From: Marchantia polymorpha subsp. ruderalis | Taxonomy: Eukaryota > Streptophyta > Marchantiopsida > Marchantiales > Marchantiaceae | Assembly (NCBI GenBank): GCA_037833965.1 | Contig: AP031357.1 | Span: forward strand, 10,002,001-10,066,000 | Direction of reading: 5' to 3' | DNA: 64,000 bases | Shown here: piece after piece, positions 33,601-45,626 of the stretch | How the letters are laid out: every line of letters starts with the position of its first letter | Numbering within the stretch: the first letter of the stretch is position 1 | Translations under genes and position numbers: made by a program | Notes under the pieces: generated by a model | What the model saw: only the letters and a program-made list of their open reading frames with translations | Databases searched by the model: none | What the model was told of the DNA's origin: nothing

Positions 33601-34680
33601 ACTATCATTCTTTAGTACTAACAAAATTATCTTGTTGATGAAGATGATGAAATGTCTTTACCGTACAATGGATGTTAGAATAAAATCTTGACGGACCATC
33701 GAATATTACAATGAGATGGTGTAACAGATAGATAGCTATTTTTCAATAGAAGGTTACAAAACCATATGTATGAAATAAATATAATGTGTATATATTGATA
33801 ATTATACTCTGCAAGATTCTGCACGTGTTATGCTCATATAGATATTAAATGAATATCTAAGATGAAATTTTTCCTTATTCAAAAACTCTTCTTTGTTATA
33901 TTCCCAAGGTTTTATTTAGAAAATATAGTGACAATATGGTTGCATAAAGAATTGGCAAGAACAATAACATACGATCTTTGCTTTGCCAATTCATCTGTCG
34001 CATTTGAAGAAAATAGGTATACCGTGACTCGATAATGATTTTCGATAATGACCGACAACTTCAATGTATGCGTATACGGTGCTCCTTGGAACTCTAATAC
34101 CTCGAAAAAAAGGAAAAGGGATAATATTCTCACACCTCTATTGGCGAGCACGGAGTGCTGTCCAATTCCAATGTGGCGTGGTGTTGAGCACCATCCCCCA
34201 AGAAACCATTCTCTGGGGCGGGCACCCGACACGAAATGGGCTGTAAGGGTCCGGATTATTAAAGGCCTAACGTTAATTACTTCGGTCTTATGGAATAAAG
34301 GGTTAGTAGGACTCGAACCTACAATGCAAGCCAGTTTGAATTCGAAGTTACAAGTTTTCAGAAATCTAACTTGCGCTCTTGTTGTCCTTGCACACGCGAA
34401 ATAGTCAAAGAGCCCTTGGTTATATATTTAAGACTTGTGTGTTTAACCGCGAGGAATGGCATGAAGAGCAGAGATTTCACGATGAAGAAACCTGCAATGC
34501 GCAAGAATATTGAGCGGATTTTCTTTATCTTGAAGATATATAGTCTTCTTATGTATGAGATATACATTCGCCTGATTGTTGTAACGGGTGGCGCGTGAGT
34601 GAAGTATCTAAACTTCAAGTCAATTTTGATATGGAATTTCGAGACTTTTCTCCGAAAAAATTACAAAACTTCACACAATG
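33601..34680. other. AT-rich to mixed DNA, no gene recognised
   Basis: Only short frames. A T-arm-like string is at 34,306-34,322 (minus) without a matching acceptor stem or D-arm, so no tRNA is called. Confidence 0.45.
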
Positions 34681-34681
34681 A

Positions 34682-34921
34682 CATGATTCATAAACCACCT
34701 ATCTCGATTACAATAATCAATATTCCTCATGAGATGAATTTTCATCGGGCTCGTTATCTGAGTAAAATGAAACTATGACTGTTCCCTTGAAAGTCAAACC
34801 TAAAAAGTCATCCTTGAAGGATGACTTTTCTCATGTGCGGTTTCTTACCATATAGGATTGAGGTCAAACCTCATGATGAACTTTGATCGTTGCAATTGAG
34901 ATAGGTGGTCCATGAAACACG
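34682..34921. mobile_element. 240-bp fold-back element with a central hairpin
   Basis: The end 34,682-34,709 (catgattcataaaccaccta...) is the reverse complement of 34,894-34,921 with five mismatches over 28 bases. At its centre, 34,803-34,829 is a perfect hairpin of 13-bp arms (aaaagtcatcctt) around one base. Size and structure suit a small MITE. No target duplication is clear. Confidence 0.55.
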
Positions 34922-37900
34922 TCCAACATTTCACTGTTTGGTGTATTCCTTGTGACGTTCACATCCAACTAGCATACATGTGTACAACATGAACAGATAT
35001 ATGACCAAAAAAGTGTCACTTTTGATCCCACCAAACGTGGGTCGTCAAGCAGACTATAACTTCATTCCCTCACTAGAGAGAATGAACTGTAGATGCATTA
35101 CCAGGAAATTCCATTGCTTCAATATTTTTCAAATTCCTGATCCACATTCACATCGAATCAGCAGACATATCCACAACTTGGCGGGCCAACAATCGAATGT
35201 TTCGCCTGCATTTAATAATCATAACTCCTAAGCTTCTCTATTACGCATTTGAGAATCAAAATATATTCTAGAGTGTCCCTTTTGCAAACTTAGTCCAGAA
35301 GTATCAACTCCTACAAGTAAGATTGTTAGGGTCAATTCGAAAGAATCGTCGTTGAGTATGAATGAGTTTAGATTCCAGTCATTTACTAAAAATCTATATG
35401 AAGAGGTTTGATTTAAAGATTGAAATTTGGATAAAACTTGAAGAAGTTAATCTTTTACATTCATATCATATTCTTGATATATTTTCCATATCATGATATA
35501 AATGGATTCTAAAATGACTAGATAATAATAAAAATTAAAAGGCTTATGGGTAGTTTTTATGGCAGAAGTAACTTCAAAGAGAGTTTCATCCACATATGAT
35601 TCAAGCTTAATACTGAGGTCATTGAACGATATTCACAGTGTACTTTCTCCAGACTGTAACGCAGTTGCATGTACTAAAGTACTTCAACAATCCAATGTGT
35701 GCCTGATGATATTTAACCTGACTATAAATGTAATCACTATAATTACTTAAAAAAAATCGTCCGAGACTAAGAGTGTCCACATATGCAAGTCAAATGTTAA
35801 TTGACGGAAGTTCCAAAAATGCATTCAACAATGTCTAGAATTTCGGTTAGAGGTTCACTTTACTCAGAGATTTCCGAAGTTGCGGGGTTTTGAAGTTGAA
35901 TTCTGAATACAAGTTCGCGAGGTTGCAATTACTGTACTCCTAGTGCCATTCAATTGCACACGAGCTTCACCTTAAAGTCTGAACCCAGAAATCGATGGTT
36001 TGACGGAAACACATCACACTTTTCACTTCTCTTGATCAATATTCAGAGAATCACGTCAAGTCTTCGCATTACACTAAAGTTTCGAGAATAAAATACATTT
36101 TTGGGGATGGAAGACTCAGCGAAACTTTTACGCCATTGTTTCTCGGCAATATTATAAATCGGTCAGGACTGACATGAAGAGTTTAGAAAGTGTATTGTGA
36201 GACCTCCCTAATGTCGCGGTCGACTTTTTCTCCCGACCTGCTCTTGACTGGTGACATTGGGAGGTCCAAAACACGTGCCCGGAGTTTGTGAGTTACGGAA
36301 TAAATAGTATGAACTTGACATTTTCTTGGGCAAATCACCCAATGTTTTGTTTACTCCTTACATTTCATAAGATACTCATTTTTTTTTCCAAATTTTGTTG
36401 TATTTTGAGAGATGTATAAAGAGGTTTACTATAATAGATGTTATGAATGTATATAGGAAGTGACAATCTTGCGACCTTTTATTATCTGACCTGAATTAAT
36501 AGTTTCTTTTGGATTAAAAAACCTGACATGAATATGTACTGACGACCTCATGACCATGTCCCATATGGTACATAATCACATAATAAGTCTGCGTTCAGTT
36601 TACACAAATGCACCCATGGCAGATTCATCTTAGAACTTATTACAGATGTGAATTTTTGGCGAAACGAGGAGCCAAGCTCGATAAGAATGTCTGGATTTTA
36701 TCTAAAAAGAAGCATGAGTAGGTTTCCTTTCTGCCCCTTTGAAAATATTGTGAGAACATATACATCAGAATTGAAACACTGCTGTGTTAGAATAAATTAT
36801 ATGCAAAAACATGTTTCAGATTGAAAGGTTCAAAAACTCTGTTATTTGAACAGCTTACTCTCGAATCCATTGGCGGTTTCAGTATTTACCCGCTCATTTG
36901 AATGTGCAGAGACCTTATTACTAGCTTCCAGAAATTGAATTTGTTCAGTAGATTTATAATATCAATGAAGAAAATCTTAGTATTTGTTTGTTGCTCCTCT
37001 GTGGTGAATATGACAAAGCATGGTTGATTCGTCTCTATCCACAAACTAATATCCCACTTCTTGTTGCAAGTCATGAACAATCGTTCTAATAAACGCTGAC
37101 ACATAGAGTGCTGGACAATCTTATATCTCAATATGTATATAATTTTATATAATTGAGGTTCTAAAACGTTCCCAGCATACGGGTTTTGCTGACCTCGTTC
37201 AAGTTAGCACAAGCCCATTTTATCCTGGCATCTGTTTTGGACAATTCATCTCAATGGAGCCCCTGCAGATCCGATCCGAGAAAACGCATGAAGGTATGGG
37301 AGCCCCACGTTTAGACGGTCAAGGATAGTCTGTGGCTAGAGGCCATGTTCAGAATGATTTACTTATCAAACATGTGATATTCTCCCAGTTCCCTTGGCCA
37401 AATGGGTTACGTATTTTGTGGATGTTGTTGTAGCAGGAATGAAGTTTGTCTGATTTAGTCCAAGTATGTCGAAGTGAAATGTGATCCTCCTCTCTATCCA
37501 ATCCATGTGTAGTGGCATGAGGCTTTTACCTGGAAGGATATTTGCCCTTCATGTGACCAGTGTGTAAGTGGAATGTGGGAGAAATGATCATAATGATCAT
37601 ATATGAGACTTTATTGTCAACAATGAGCACATGGATCCGTAATACATCTTCACGCTTTTTATCGTAAGGAAACAAATCAGGTAGAAGTACAAGAATTGGA
37701 GTCGCGCACATGCACATTCGTTTTCCTCTATATGTGGATGAACGTCAAAGCGACATTCTCTACGCACTATCGGCTGTTCTTGTTTTTCCCAGTTTTGGAG
37801 TGCATGTCCGGATGTACAGCCTTCGACGAACTGTATGCATGACAATATGTTCGAAGATATGCATATGTACGTGTATAGTCCGATTCCGGTAATACAATTA

Positions 37901-39800
37901 AGTATCTTGTATAGATCCCAGTTTCTGCACACGACGTCGATTTCGGATTTTGTAGTGCAGTAATTTTCGCTCAACTCTTGAGGTTACTTTCGACACCTTA
38001 GCAATATTTAAATCCACTATGTTTGCTTCTCACATGGCATAAATCTGATAATGGATTTGATTCATTTGTTCACTACGAAACCCTGAATATGCAAGTGCCA
38101 GAAGTAAATGATGTATTGATATATCATATTCGTTCCCATTGTCGTTGATTGAGAATGAACAACTTACATACATTCAGAGATAGCGAGACCAATTACAAGT
38201 ATTTATGGACCTCAAGGGCTGTGCCTGGGGTTAATATGATAGCAATACATTCAAATCAACATGCAAGTTGCAGGTCCCACAGCGCGTACTGTGAATGCAG
38301 ATTAAAAGATATTCCGATTAAAGAATTTAGAGCATCCGAGCAAGTACAAATCCACGAAAACCGGACATCTGAAACCATGCGTGGAAGAAATTGAGAATAT
38401 AAAATATCTAACAGAGTTATGTCACGAGTCCATGAACAGGGACAACAAACAGTGCGCTGAAGTGAGCATGTCAAGCTTGCTAGACGACAGGCGTTAAATG
38501 ACAGAACGTGGAGGCAGTGGATCTGAAGCGTGGAATAAAGATACCCATAGGGTACGTTGAGTGGCAAGTGCTAGCATGTATCCAATCAATCCTGGAATCC
38601 AGATCATCGAAGAAAGTGCACGTGCAGTCAAATTTCAAGAGCTCATCAATACCCTGAAGCTCTCTTGTCCAAGAGGATGTGTGTACCTCAGGCTTCACTT
38701 GAAAGTCGTCGCGTGAGATCTCGGTCCAAAACTTTATAGAATAGACAATAAAATCAGTGGGCTACCAGCGGTCTGCTGGTCGCAGGCAAAATATTCATTC
38801 ATGGAACTATGTTGCTTGACAATCACGCGAGTCAACGATGGGTAACCTCCTATTCAATCATAAACGTGCGCGTGCAGAATGACTTTCTCCAACTGGCAAC
38901 ACACTACTTCCACAAAATTAATGTATAAATCAGGACCACGGGCAGTACCATGAAGAAACTTCAGGGCTGGATGTAAAATCAGAAGCTCCTGCTACAGAGG
39001 AACATATCACAGTAGACACTTCCAGAATTTTGATGTCAAAATTTATTCCAGTTTCAAACCTCGATTGAACTGGAACCTAAGCTAGTAACCATTCGAACGT
39101 CTCGGTCCCTAAACCTCTTGCACAGCTACAAAGCGTAAATAAGTATTTATCTGAGTCTTGGTGTTGACATCTTGTAGGTAGATGTTCAAACATTGAATAT
39201 GATGCTCAGAACATAAGAGTGGACTTCAAGTACCAACTTGTCACACCGACTTGACTCAGAATATTTATGCCCATTGGAAGAATCTATACATGCTGATAAA
39301 AGCTGGAAGTAGCGGCTGACGGCAACCTTTCTAACTCAACCTGCACTTCCCTCGAACCTATCTGCAAGGAAAAGAGCTAGGTGTACAAGATTTGGATGAG
39401 GTTCACATCTCATGAAAATATAAGTTAAGTCTACTAAGCTGAAACGTTTTCTATTTTCTGACGGTCGCGGCACAGCGATGGCAGGCGTAAATTTTGAGTC
39501 CAACCTAAATTTTGAGCTAACAAGGAACGAACTTGAACATATAGCATAAGCAAATTGTTCAAGTCAGTGGATTCTTAACGACGCTCAGGGTAGTTAGCTC
39601 TTGATATGGTGGCATCAAAGACTGTGTTACTTTTCTAAGAACATTTTGACTTCACTGATTGTAGTGTCATTAGACAGGTCACGGTATGTACAAATTGTTA
39701 TTTACACAGTACGACTTCCACAGGTCATGTACATTGTAATCTTGTCAAAAGGCCAAGACATACTTTCAAGGTGTATGTGTTAAACAGGAGCATCCGGCTT
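34922..39800. other. long region without a recognised gene
   Basis: Mixed to AT-rich DNA. Frames such as 34,980-35,231, 37,597-37,974 (minus) and 38,256-38,567 (minus) are short, overlap on both strands and show no family motif. A fold-back of about 66 bp is at 36,201-36,266. I see nothing else definite. Confidence 0.45.
36201..36266. repeat. short fold-back related to the MITE ends at 26.4-27.1 kb
   Basis: gacctccctaatgtc (36,201-36,215) is nearly complementary to gacattgggaggtc (36,253-36,266), with one extra base in the left arm. The arm sequence resembles the acctcccaata terminus of the element at 26,402-27,133. Confidence 0.55.
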
Positions 39801-39814
39801 CGGCTCGAAGAAGA

Positions 39815-40399
39815 ATGTTCGATTCTCCCATGAGAATAATACGTGTTTGGCCTCTTGTCCTGCCGGTGGCGGCATTTGCTCTGCTCTTTCCGATGTTCTT
39901 CTCCGTGGAGGCTCTGGTGAGAGTTGCCAAGACTGTTGGAGATTCGGTAGCAATTTCTGAGTCCCGTCCCACAGGTTGTAGACGAACACAGACGTTGGAT
40001 TTTCTCGAGATGATGGAGAAACTGGATACCTGCAGAGAGAAAGGTAATCGCCACTCGCTTGTACATGATACTCTGCCTGCAAAAGACTTGAGAAGCTTTC
40101 TTTCGGCCCTTCACACAGCTGTCTTACCTGCACCAACTCAATCCAGAAAAAATTACTTACTTCTCTTATTACTTGTGATTCGTGTTCTAGCACAACATTG
40201 TAGAATATGAGTCTTGATTACCCATTACCCAGAAACAAGCTTTCTTCTCTTCCGTAATATTTACTTCATGGAAAAACAACTGTCTACAGGATGTCCTACA
40301 ACTCTTAAAACATTTCTGGCAACCTTCAACCTGGATACTCCCTGGGATGAAATCGCAGAGAAAATGCAGTTTATCCTTCCAGTTTTCGTTAGGGTTTAA
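39815..40399 (+). CDS. possible small two-exon membrane or secreted protein (112 aa)
   Basis: Exon 1 is 39,815-40,043 and exon 2 is 40,290-40,399. The donor (agaaag|gtaatc) and acceptor (tgtctacag) keep one frame and give 112 residues ending at TAA. Residues 9-32 are strongly hydrophobic (VWPLVLPVAAFALLFPMFF), preceded by an Arg, as in a signal peptide or signal anchor. The remainder has three cysteines (TGCRR, DTCREKGCPTT) and ends hydrophobic (MQFILPVFVRV). I do not recognise a family. The minus-strand frame over exon 1 lacks such a signal and is treated as a shadow. Support is from splice sites and peptide character only. Confidence 0.35.
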
Positions 40400-41030
40400 G
40401 ACAGAGCATTCTTGTACCTAGATCAATTTACCGATGATTTCTAGAAGTAGACAATTCATAATATTCCATACAGGTTTTGAAGTAATTTCGTTCTTCAGTT
40501 AAATATAACTCTATACGGAATGTCCTCATAGACTAATCTGGTTTGCAGTGATTAAAACTTTTATATAATTGTAACAATACCTCTTATTTCTAATCCATCT
40601 CTTGAGGTTCCCTATGCCACGAAATGCGCAGAGAACACCTTAACAGCACTTCTCTCCCGTCAGGGTCACAAATGGCCTTGTATATCCGTGGATTCACTTC
40701 AAACCAAATTCTACCAGCTAATGGAATTCCGCAAAGCTTTAAATACTCTTTGAATTAACATGCATAAATACAAAAACACAGGCAAATAGATCGTCACCTC
40801 TCTGTTCAAACCTAATTATAAATCTTAAGCAACTCAATCAATCTCCTCAATTCAGAAACTATCATGCTTGAACTTGTATCTGTTTCGTGTCGTGTGTGGA
40901 TCAACAAATTTCAAGTTATTGTGCATCTTTTTGAAGACTATAAACACCAATAAGTGAAAAATCTGACCTCGAGCAACATAATCTTGCAAGGAACGCTAAC
41001 CAAAACATTCAGATCTTTTCGCAGTCAGAC
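40400..41030. other. spacer between the small ORF and the F-box gene
   Basis: AT-rich. On the minus strand, about 40,604-40,748 reads LKLCGIPLAGRIWFEVNPRI onward to a stop. This could be a downstream exon of the F-box gene, but its upstream AG is poorly supported. Confidence 0.35.
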
Positions 41031-42005
41031 TTAGAGATAGCATAAGCTTTCACCCACCTTAATCCAATCTCCTTTAATAGGATCAAGCTGCCAAAGGAAC
41101 AAACGCACGTTCAAATAGGTGTCGACTCCCGCTGCCATTAATTGCCCTCTGTAATCAAAGAGCAAAATCGACGATCGGAACCGTGAAGGAGGTGGACGAA
41201 TCGTAGGAAACACAGCTGGCAAAGAATGCCAGAATTGACATCCAGGGTCCTGCCGAACAACATCAAACCGAGGACCTTGCCATGGAATCTCGCACACTGT
41301 TAAGCAGTGAAGACGCCCCTCATGAAGAACCACATTTTGAACTCGGAAGTTCTTCACCCTCTTATCTGGCATAATAAATCCTGACGCCCGCCACGACTTG
41401 TCATTGGAGTCATACAAATATAACTCCACAGCATGGAAAGCGGCCCGATCATGATCACGTTGAGCTGCAAGAATGTTATAACTCTTGGTCATGGGATTCC
41501 ACACCATTCCTACTATGTAATAATTCGGACTCAACGGAGGTACTCTGTTGTGGAATGATTTCCATGTAGTCTTCGAGGGGTTTACTACATGCAGGCCATG
41601 AAGATGCGAATCCTCTGTGAGCAAGATAAGACCACCTGCAGTGGCCACTACCTGGCTGCCACAAAATGGACCCGTATGTTGATAGATGCTCGACTCATAG
41701 ATGTCTGAAAGAACTGTCCACGGCCCCGAGGCCAGATCGTAAGCCATAAGTCCACGCTTGTGATCCACGAGGCAAATTGGTGCTGGTGTTGAGTACTTGG
41801 AACGAATCTTTTGGTAGTTGGAGCTTTCTATGAGGGCATTCCATTTCTTACAGACCAAACGGATCCTCAAAAGACTCGCCAGTGGCAACACGGCCAGGAT
41901 GTTAGTGACAACACCTTCCGGTAAATGATTTCCCCACACGCTCTTATCCATTTCTACAGCTTCTTCCGCTCCTTCATTGGACCTTACCCGCCTGAAACAT
42001 AACAT
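41031..42005 (-). CDS. F-box protein with kelch/galactose-oxidase-like C-terminal part (306 or 324 aa)
   Basis: Likely substrate receptor of an SCF ubiquitin ligase. The F-box spans residues about 25-65 (GNHLPEGVVTNILAVLPLAS, LLRIRLVCKKWNALI). The rest carries the pattern of plant F-box/kelch proteins: SGPWTVLSDIY, GGLILLTEDS, VVNPSKTTWKSF, VELYLYDSNDKSWRASGF and VRLFLWQLDPIKGDWIKVGE, which would form kelch blades. The open frame begins at ATG 42,005, but tgtttcag at about 41,993 looks like a splice acceptor ending a 5'-UTR intron. In that case the start is the ATG at 41,951 (MDKSVWGNH, 306 aa). At the 3' end, ATTAAG|gtgggt is a possible donor just before the stop, so a further exon is possible. 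Substrate unknown. Confidence 0.85.
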   Translation of the reverse strand: MLCFRRVRSNEGAEEAVEMDKSVWGNHLPEGVVTNILAVLPLASLLRIRLVCKKWNALIESSNYQKIRSKYSTPAPICLVDHKRGLMAYDLASGPWTVLSDIYESSIYQHTGPFCGSQVVATAGGLILLTEDSHLHGLHVVNPSKTTWKSFHNRVPPLSPNYYIVGMVWNPMTKSYNILAAQRDHDRAAFHAVELYLYDSNDKSWRASGFIMPDKRVKNFRVQNVVLHEGRLHCLTVCEIPWQGPRFDVVRQDPGCQFWHSLPAVFPTIRPPPSRFRSSILLFDYRGQLMAAGVDTYLNVRLFLWQLDPIKGDWIKVGESLCYL

Positions 42006-43520
42006 TCGTCCAAGTTAACAACACGAGATTCACCATACCACCGACTCCGCAAACCGTCCCAGTTCTCAGTCTTCTGAGGCTCTCAGCCAAAGAAAATTTC
42101 GCCAATCGGCAAAAAGTAAAAGAAGCACACAGTGACAGTGACAGCGACAGAACTGAAGCCGGCAGTGAAGTTGTGCATACCGCAAAGCCCCCGGGTAGAG
42201 TCCCTCGTCGACAAAAAGAGCCCTCTTGCGGCACACAGGGCATGCAGGGCTGAACGAAACCGGGCCCTCGACTTCGATCCACTGAAAGAAACAAGAAGAG
42301 AGGTCATGAGATTCTCGCGAGGACGTGAAAAAAAATGGACAGGGTAAAAACGAAGGATGAAAAACAGGCACGGCATGTCTAGGTCTGCAGCACTCACGCG
42401 TCGGCTGAGATTTGCCCGTGCCATGGTTACCAAGCGAGCTCCCTGCGATCAGATGACTCACAGCAATGCGCGCCGCGCCAAGTGTTACAGCAACCTGGAA
42501 ACCATCACCATCACCACCGCCACCATCGAGCATCATTCCCGGACTGCGACATGCGTGTGCACCCCAAATTCCTCGCAGGGCCTTCCTTCCTTCACGCAGA
42601 AAGCGTATCCGACGACGATTCGACGAAAGCGAGCAGTCAATTTGAGGCTCGCTTTCTAGCTACGCTGCCGAACGTCCTAGCTACGAGCGCACAAGCAAAC
42701 TAGCTGTGCTCATGACGAGGAATGAATCTGCGGCTGCGCCATCGCGAGCCTCCAATTGCCTCGAGCCAATTCTCATTCTGGCGATCAGCTCGCGAGTCGA
42801 TGCGCAGGGAGGCAGGCAGGCAGCGGGGCAGAGAGGCCAGTGGATCTTCGAGAAAGTTCACGCTGGCCGTGTCTCGTCATCAGTGGCGCCTCGCGGAAGG
42901 GGCTCGTCAGCGTCTCAGCTTGCCGCGCAGCGAATCCGGCTGCCAGCTCGACCTATTTCGCGCACACGTAGGCGTTCTTTTCCGAGATGTCGCCCGGGCG
43001 AAGGGCGCCCGATAAGTCCAGCCTGGAAAGCGAAAGCAAAAGGCCAAAGGATAGACAGCAATCCCGACGCGAGCCCTGGTGCGACGCTCTTTCTCATCGA
43101 CGCGTTCGCGTTCGCGATCGCAATCGCCATCTCGATCTCTACTGACGGCACCGTCGCGATCGGACCGAGCGAAGAGGACGACCATCGCCAGAGTAGTTCC
43201 CCTCTCGACGGGTGCTCTGAACGGACTCTCGATCCGGGCGCAAGTGTTTGCGCTGCCGCTTTCTGGTAGGATTCCCGATCTGCAGACGTGTTAGATATCG
43301 AGGACGTGAATAGTGAGAGGTTAATTCGGTACTCTGGACGTACTGGCGATGGTCGCTTTCGTGTAAAGCTTTCGCATTCCTCAGTGCACAACGCTAAATA
43401 TTCGTAGAGCGTGTGGATTGGCAAAGGTTGCCACTGGGCGAGCTATGGGCCTCCGGAAAGCGGAGCTTAGGCAAGTGTCTAAACAGTTTGGAGTCCGAGT
43501 CTCCTTCATCCCTCTCAGAA
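42006..43520 (-). promoter_or_regulatory. GC-rich upstream region of the F-box gene
   Basis: A CpG-rich stretch (strongest 42,700-43,300) directly 5' of the minus-strand F-box gene, with open frames on both strands that contain only low-complexity peptides. Most likely promoter plus long 5' untranslated region with an intron. I cannot point to a specific transcription-factor site. Confidence 0.45.
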
Positions 43521-43521
43521 T

Positions 43522-43651
43522 TCTGTTCGACTCACATCGAGCTGTGCTGGGCATGCATGTGCAACTACAATAACCGCTGTGGGCACTCTGTTCGACTCAC
43601 ATCGAGCTGTGCTGGGCATGCATGTGCAACTACAATAACCGCTGTGGGCAC
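43522..43651 (+). repeat. perfect 65-bp tandem duplication
   Basis: 43,522-43,586 and 43,587-43,651 are identical over 65 bases (starting tctgttcgactcacatcgag, ending ccgctgtgggcac). Perfect identity implies a recent event or a repeated read joined in assembly. Confidence 0.95.
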
Positions 43652-44499
43652 TGTGACGACGTGTGCTGTAATCAACTTGTTGGTCATAATGGCTGTCAAC
43701 CAGAGGTCAAACACACCCAGTTATAAACAATGTGCGACGACCCTTGATCGACGTGTTGTGAATGTTGTTGACACCATTGACTGAAACGTGGACCGGGGTT
43801 GTAAGAGGAAACTGGGATAGCGGAAAAGTACTTACTTCATTGTGCAGAACGAAGTAACTGTGGCGAACTGGAACCTGGTGGCGTGATGTAAATGTGAAGG
43901 CTAGAAGGGAGAAGCACGAAACGGAAAGAAGTGGAATGTGGTTGTTGTCCAGGCGTTTTCTCCAGGCAAACGTTTCGTGCTCCCACCGACTGGTCTTCAA
44001 GCTCATCTCATGTACATGTTGCAGGCTCTTGTTCACTCTTCGTCGTCCAACCGATGAGTCTCAAGGCTGCCATGGATGGAGAGCCAGCGATAGGAGGAGT
44101 ATGTCTTGAAGCCACCACTTCCCACAATTTATACATCGCATGATGCCGTTCATACCTCCGTGGTCTTTTGCCACTGTTGAGCACGTGTGCCCGAGTCACA
44201 AAAATTATGTGCTTTCCGAGGCCCACATGTGCGAAACGGTACATATGCTTAGGTTGTGGTTTGACTGTTACGACATGTCGTTGAAGATAGACGTGTATTT
44301 TGGTGCCATTAATGGCAGGACAACTGAAAGCATTCTCATAAACCTGTACGTTCACAGCTGTCCATTTCAGCCGTAGAAGGTTGTAACTCGTCAAACCGTG
44401 CATATGTGCCACAAGCCGCAAGCCAACTGGGAATTGTTTGCGTGAGACATAATCGAATCCTTCAAACCTGCAAGGAGATCTACATCTTTATTCAGCAAC
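43652..44499. other. no gene recognised
   Basis: Balanced-composition DNA. Frames on both strands (43,707-44,036 minus; 44,008-44,421 minus) are short and without family motifs. Confidence 0.45.
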
Positions 44500-45034
44500 A
44501 TGACGAACGTCGAGTACATGGAGCAAATTGTTCTTGATCTTATTCTTATTCTTGAGACAACAGGGAGAATCTCAGTGCTCGCACACCTAATTGACAGTAC
44601 AAACGACCATCAGACTGGCAAGGTCAAAAGCATCTGCTTCGAGGAATGGACAAGCACTAGAGAAGAAGGTACTGTCAACATCGTGTTGAAATGAGTGCTG
44701 AAGTGCAATGAGTTGCATGAGTAACTCATCCAGGTACAACTCTGAAAACAGGAGATGTGAAAGCGAATATTCAGATGGTGTCGTTCAGCCTCGGTACATC
44801 TGGTTCTATGGTGCAGACGGTGAATTGCAACTGACTGACATGGGGAACGCATGTCCCCTCAGATGGACGGGACAAGTGAGCAACCTACCTTTCAAAAATG
44901 ACGTTTCACCGAATTTGAACATCAGATCTCAATGCATAACCACAAGTGACATCACCATGACACTCAACTCATCAACGGTGATTTCAAGAGACGAAGTCTG
45001 TAAAAAAGAGACGTCCTCTTGGACAGGCGTTTAG
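44500..45034 (+). other. two adjacent ATG-started frames, possible unassigned exons
   Basis: 44,500-44,694 starts MTNVEYMEQIVLDLILILET and has a possible donor gtactg at 44,669. 44,708-45,034 starts MSCMSNSSRYNSENRRCESE and contains YIWFYGADGELQLTDMGNAC. A splice from the first into the second through caggtacaac at 44,731 is out of phase, so no single gene can be built. I recognise no family. The position just beyond the 3' end of the transporter gene suggests a possible convergent neighbour. Confidence 0.2.
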
Positions 45035-45626
45035 TGATCAATATAAAGTCCAGTCTGCAAAAGAGAGAATCTGTCCACAAAATTGAACAGTAAGATAGCA
45101 GCCTGAAGTGATGATTTAATAAGCTGCAGAGGCAAATTCAGATAAATATCACCCAGTTTCCTGTGGACGGGAGAAAAGGAAAAATCAGCACTTCACGTCA
45201 GAGATCCAATTGATTACGTCGGTGTGGTCTAAGTAACGGGCCATCTTTTATATGATTACAAGTCCAGGACAGTGGACGTCAATACAGGATCCGATGTAAT
45301 CTCCAGAGATACAGCTGTAAAAACACAACTTCGTTGTGCGCTACTGGTATACAGAGGTTGTCATCAGAAACGCTTGCCTTTCTAAGCACACGTGCCATGT
45401 TTGCAGAGCTTTAAGTATTTGGTTCCAAACATGGCCTAATATACAGAGGAATGTAGAAGTTACTATTGAGCAGTCCCTGTTCCATGGAGAGAACTTTCAT
45501 CCTAGTCACATAGACTTGACAAGCCTGGCTAATTTAATTGTTGAACGTGCTGGCTCGATTGTGTGAGCAGGTACTCCATCACAACGGAATTCTGAAGTAG
45601 CAATAAGCGAAGGATATCCACTGACG
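45035..45626. other. 3' flank of the transporter gene, nothing recognised
   Basis: Mixed DNA that should contain the 3' untranslated region of the minus-strand transporter gene. One short frame (45,336-45,566, non-ATG start) is not convincing. Confidence 0.45.

Noticed and set aside
34306..34322. T-arm-like sequence gtaggttcgagtcctac (minus strand)
   Set aside because: The T-stem and loop are perfect, but no complementary acceptor stem, D-arm or anticodon arm lies at the right distance. At most a tRNA fragment.
42712..43269. 186-codon plus-strand frame in the GC-rich region upstream of the F-box gene
   Set aside because: Low-complexity Arg/Ser/Ala peptide with other frames equally open. It is better explained as CpG-rich promoter DNA.
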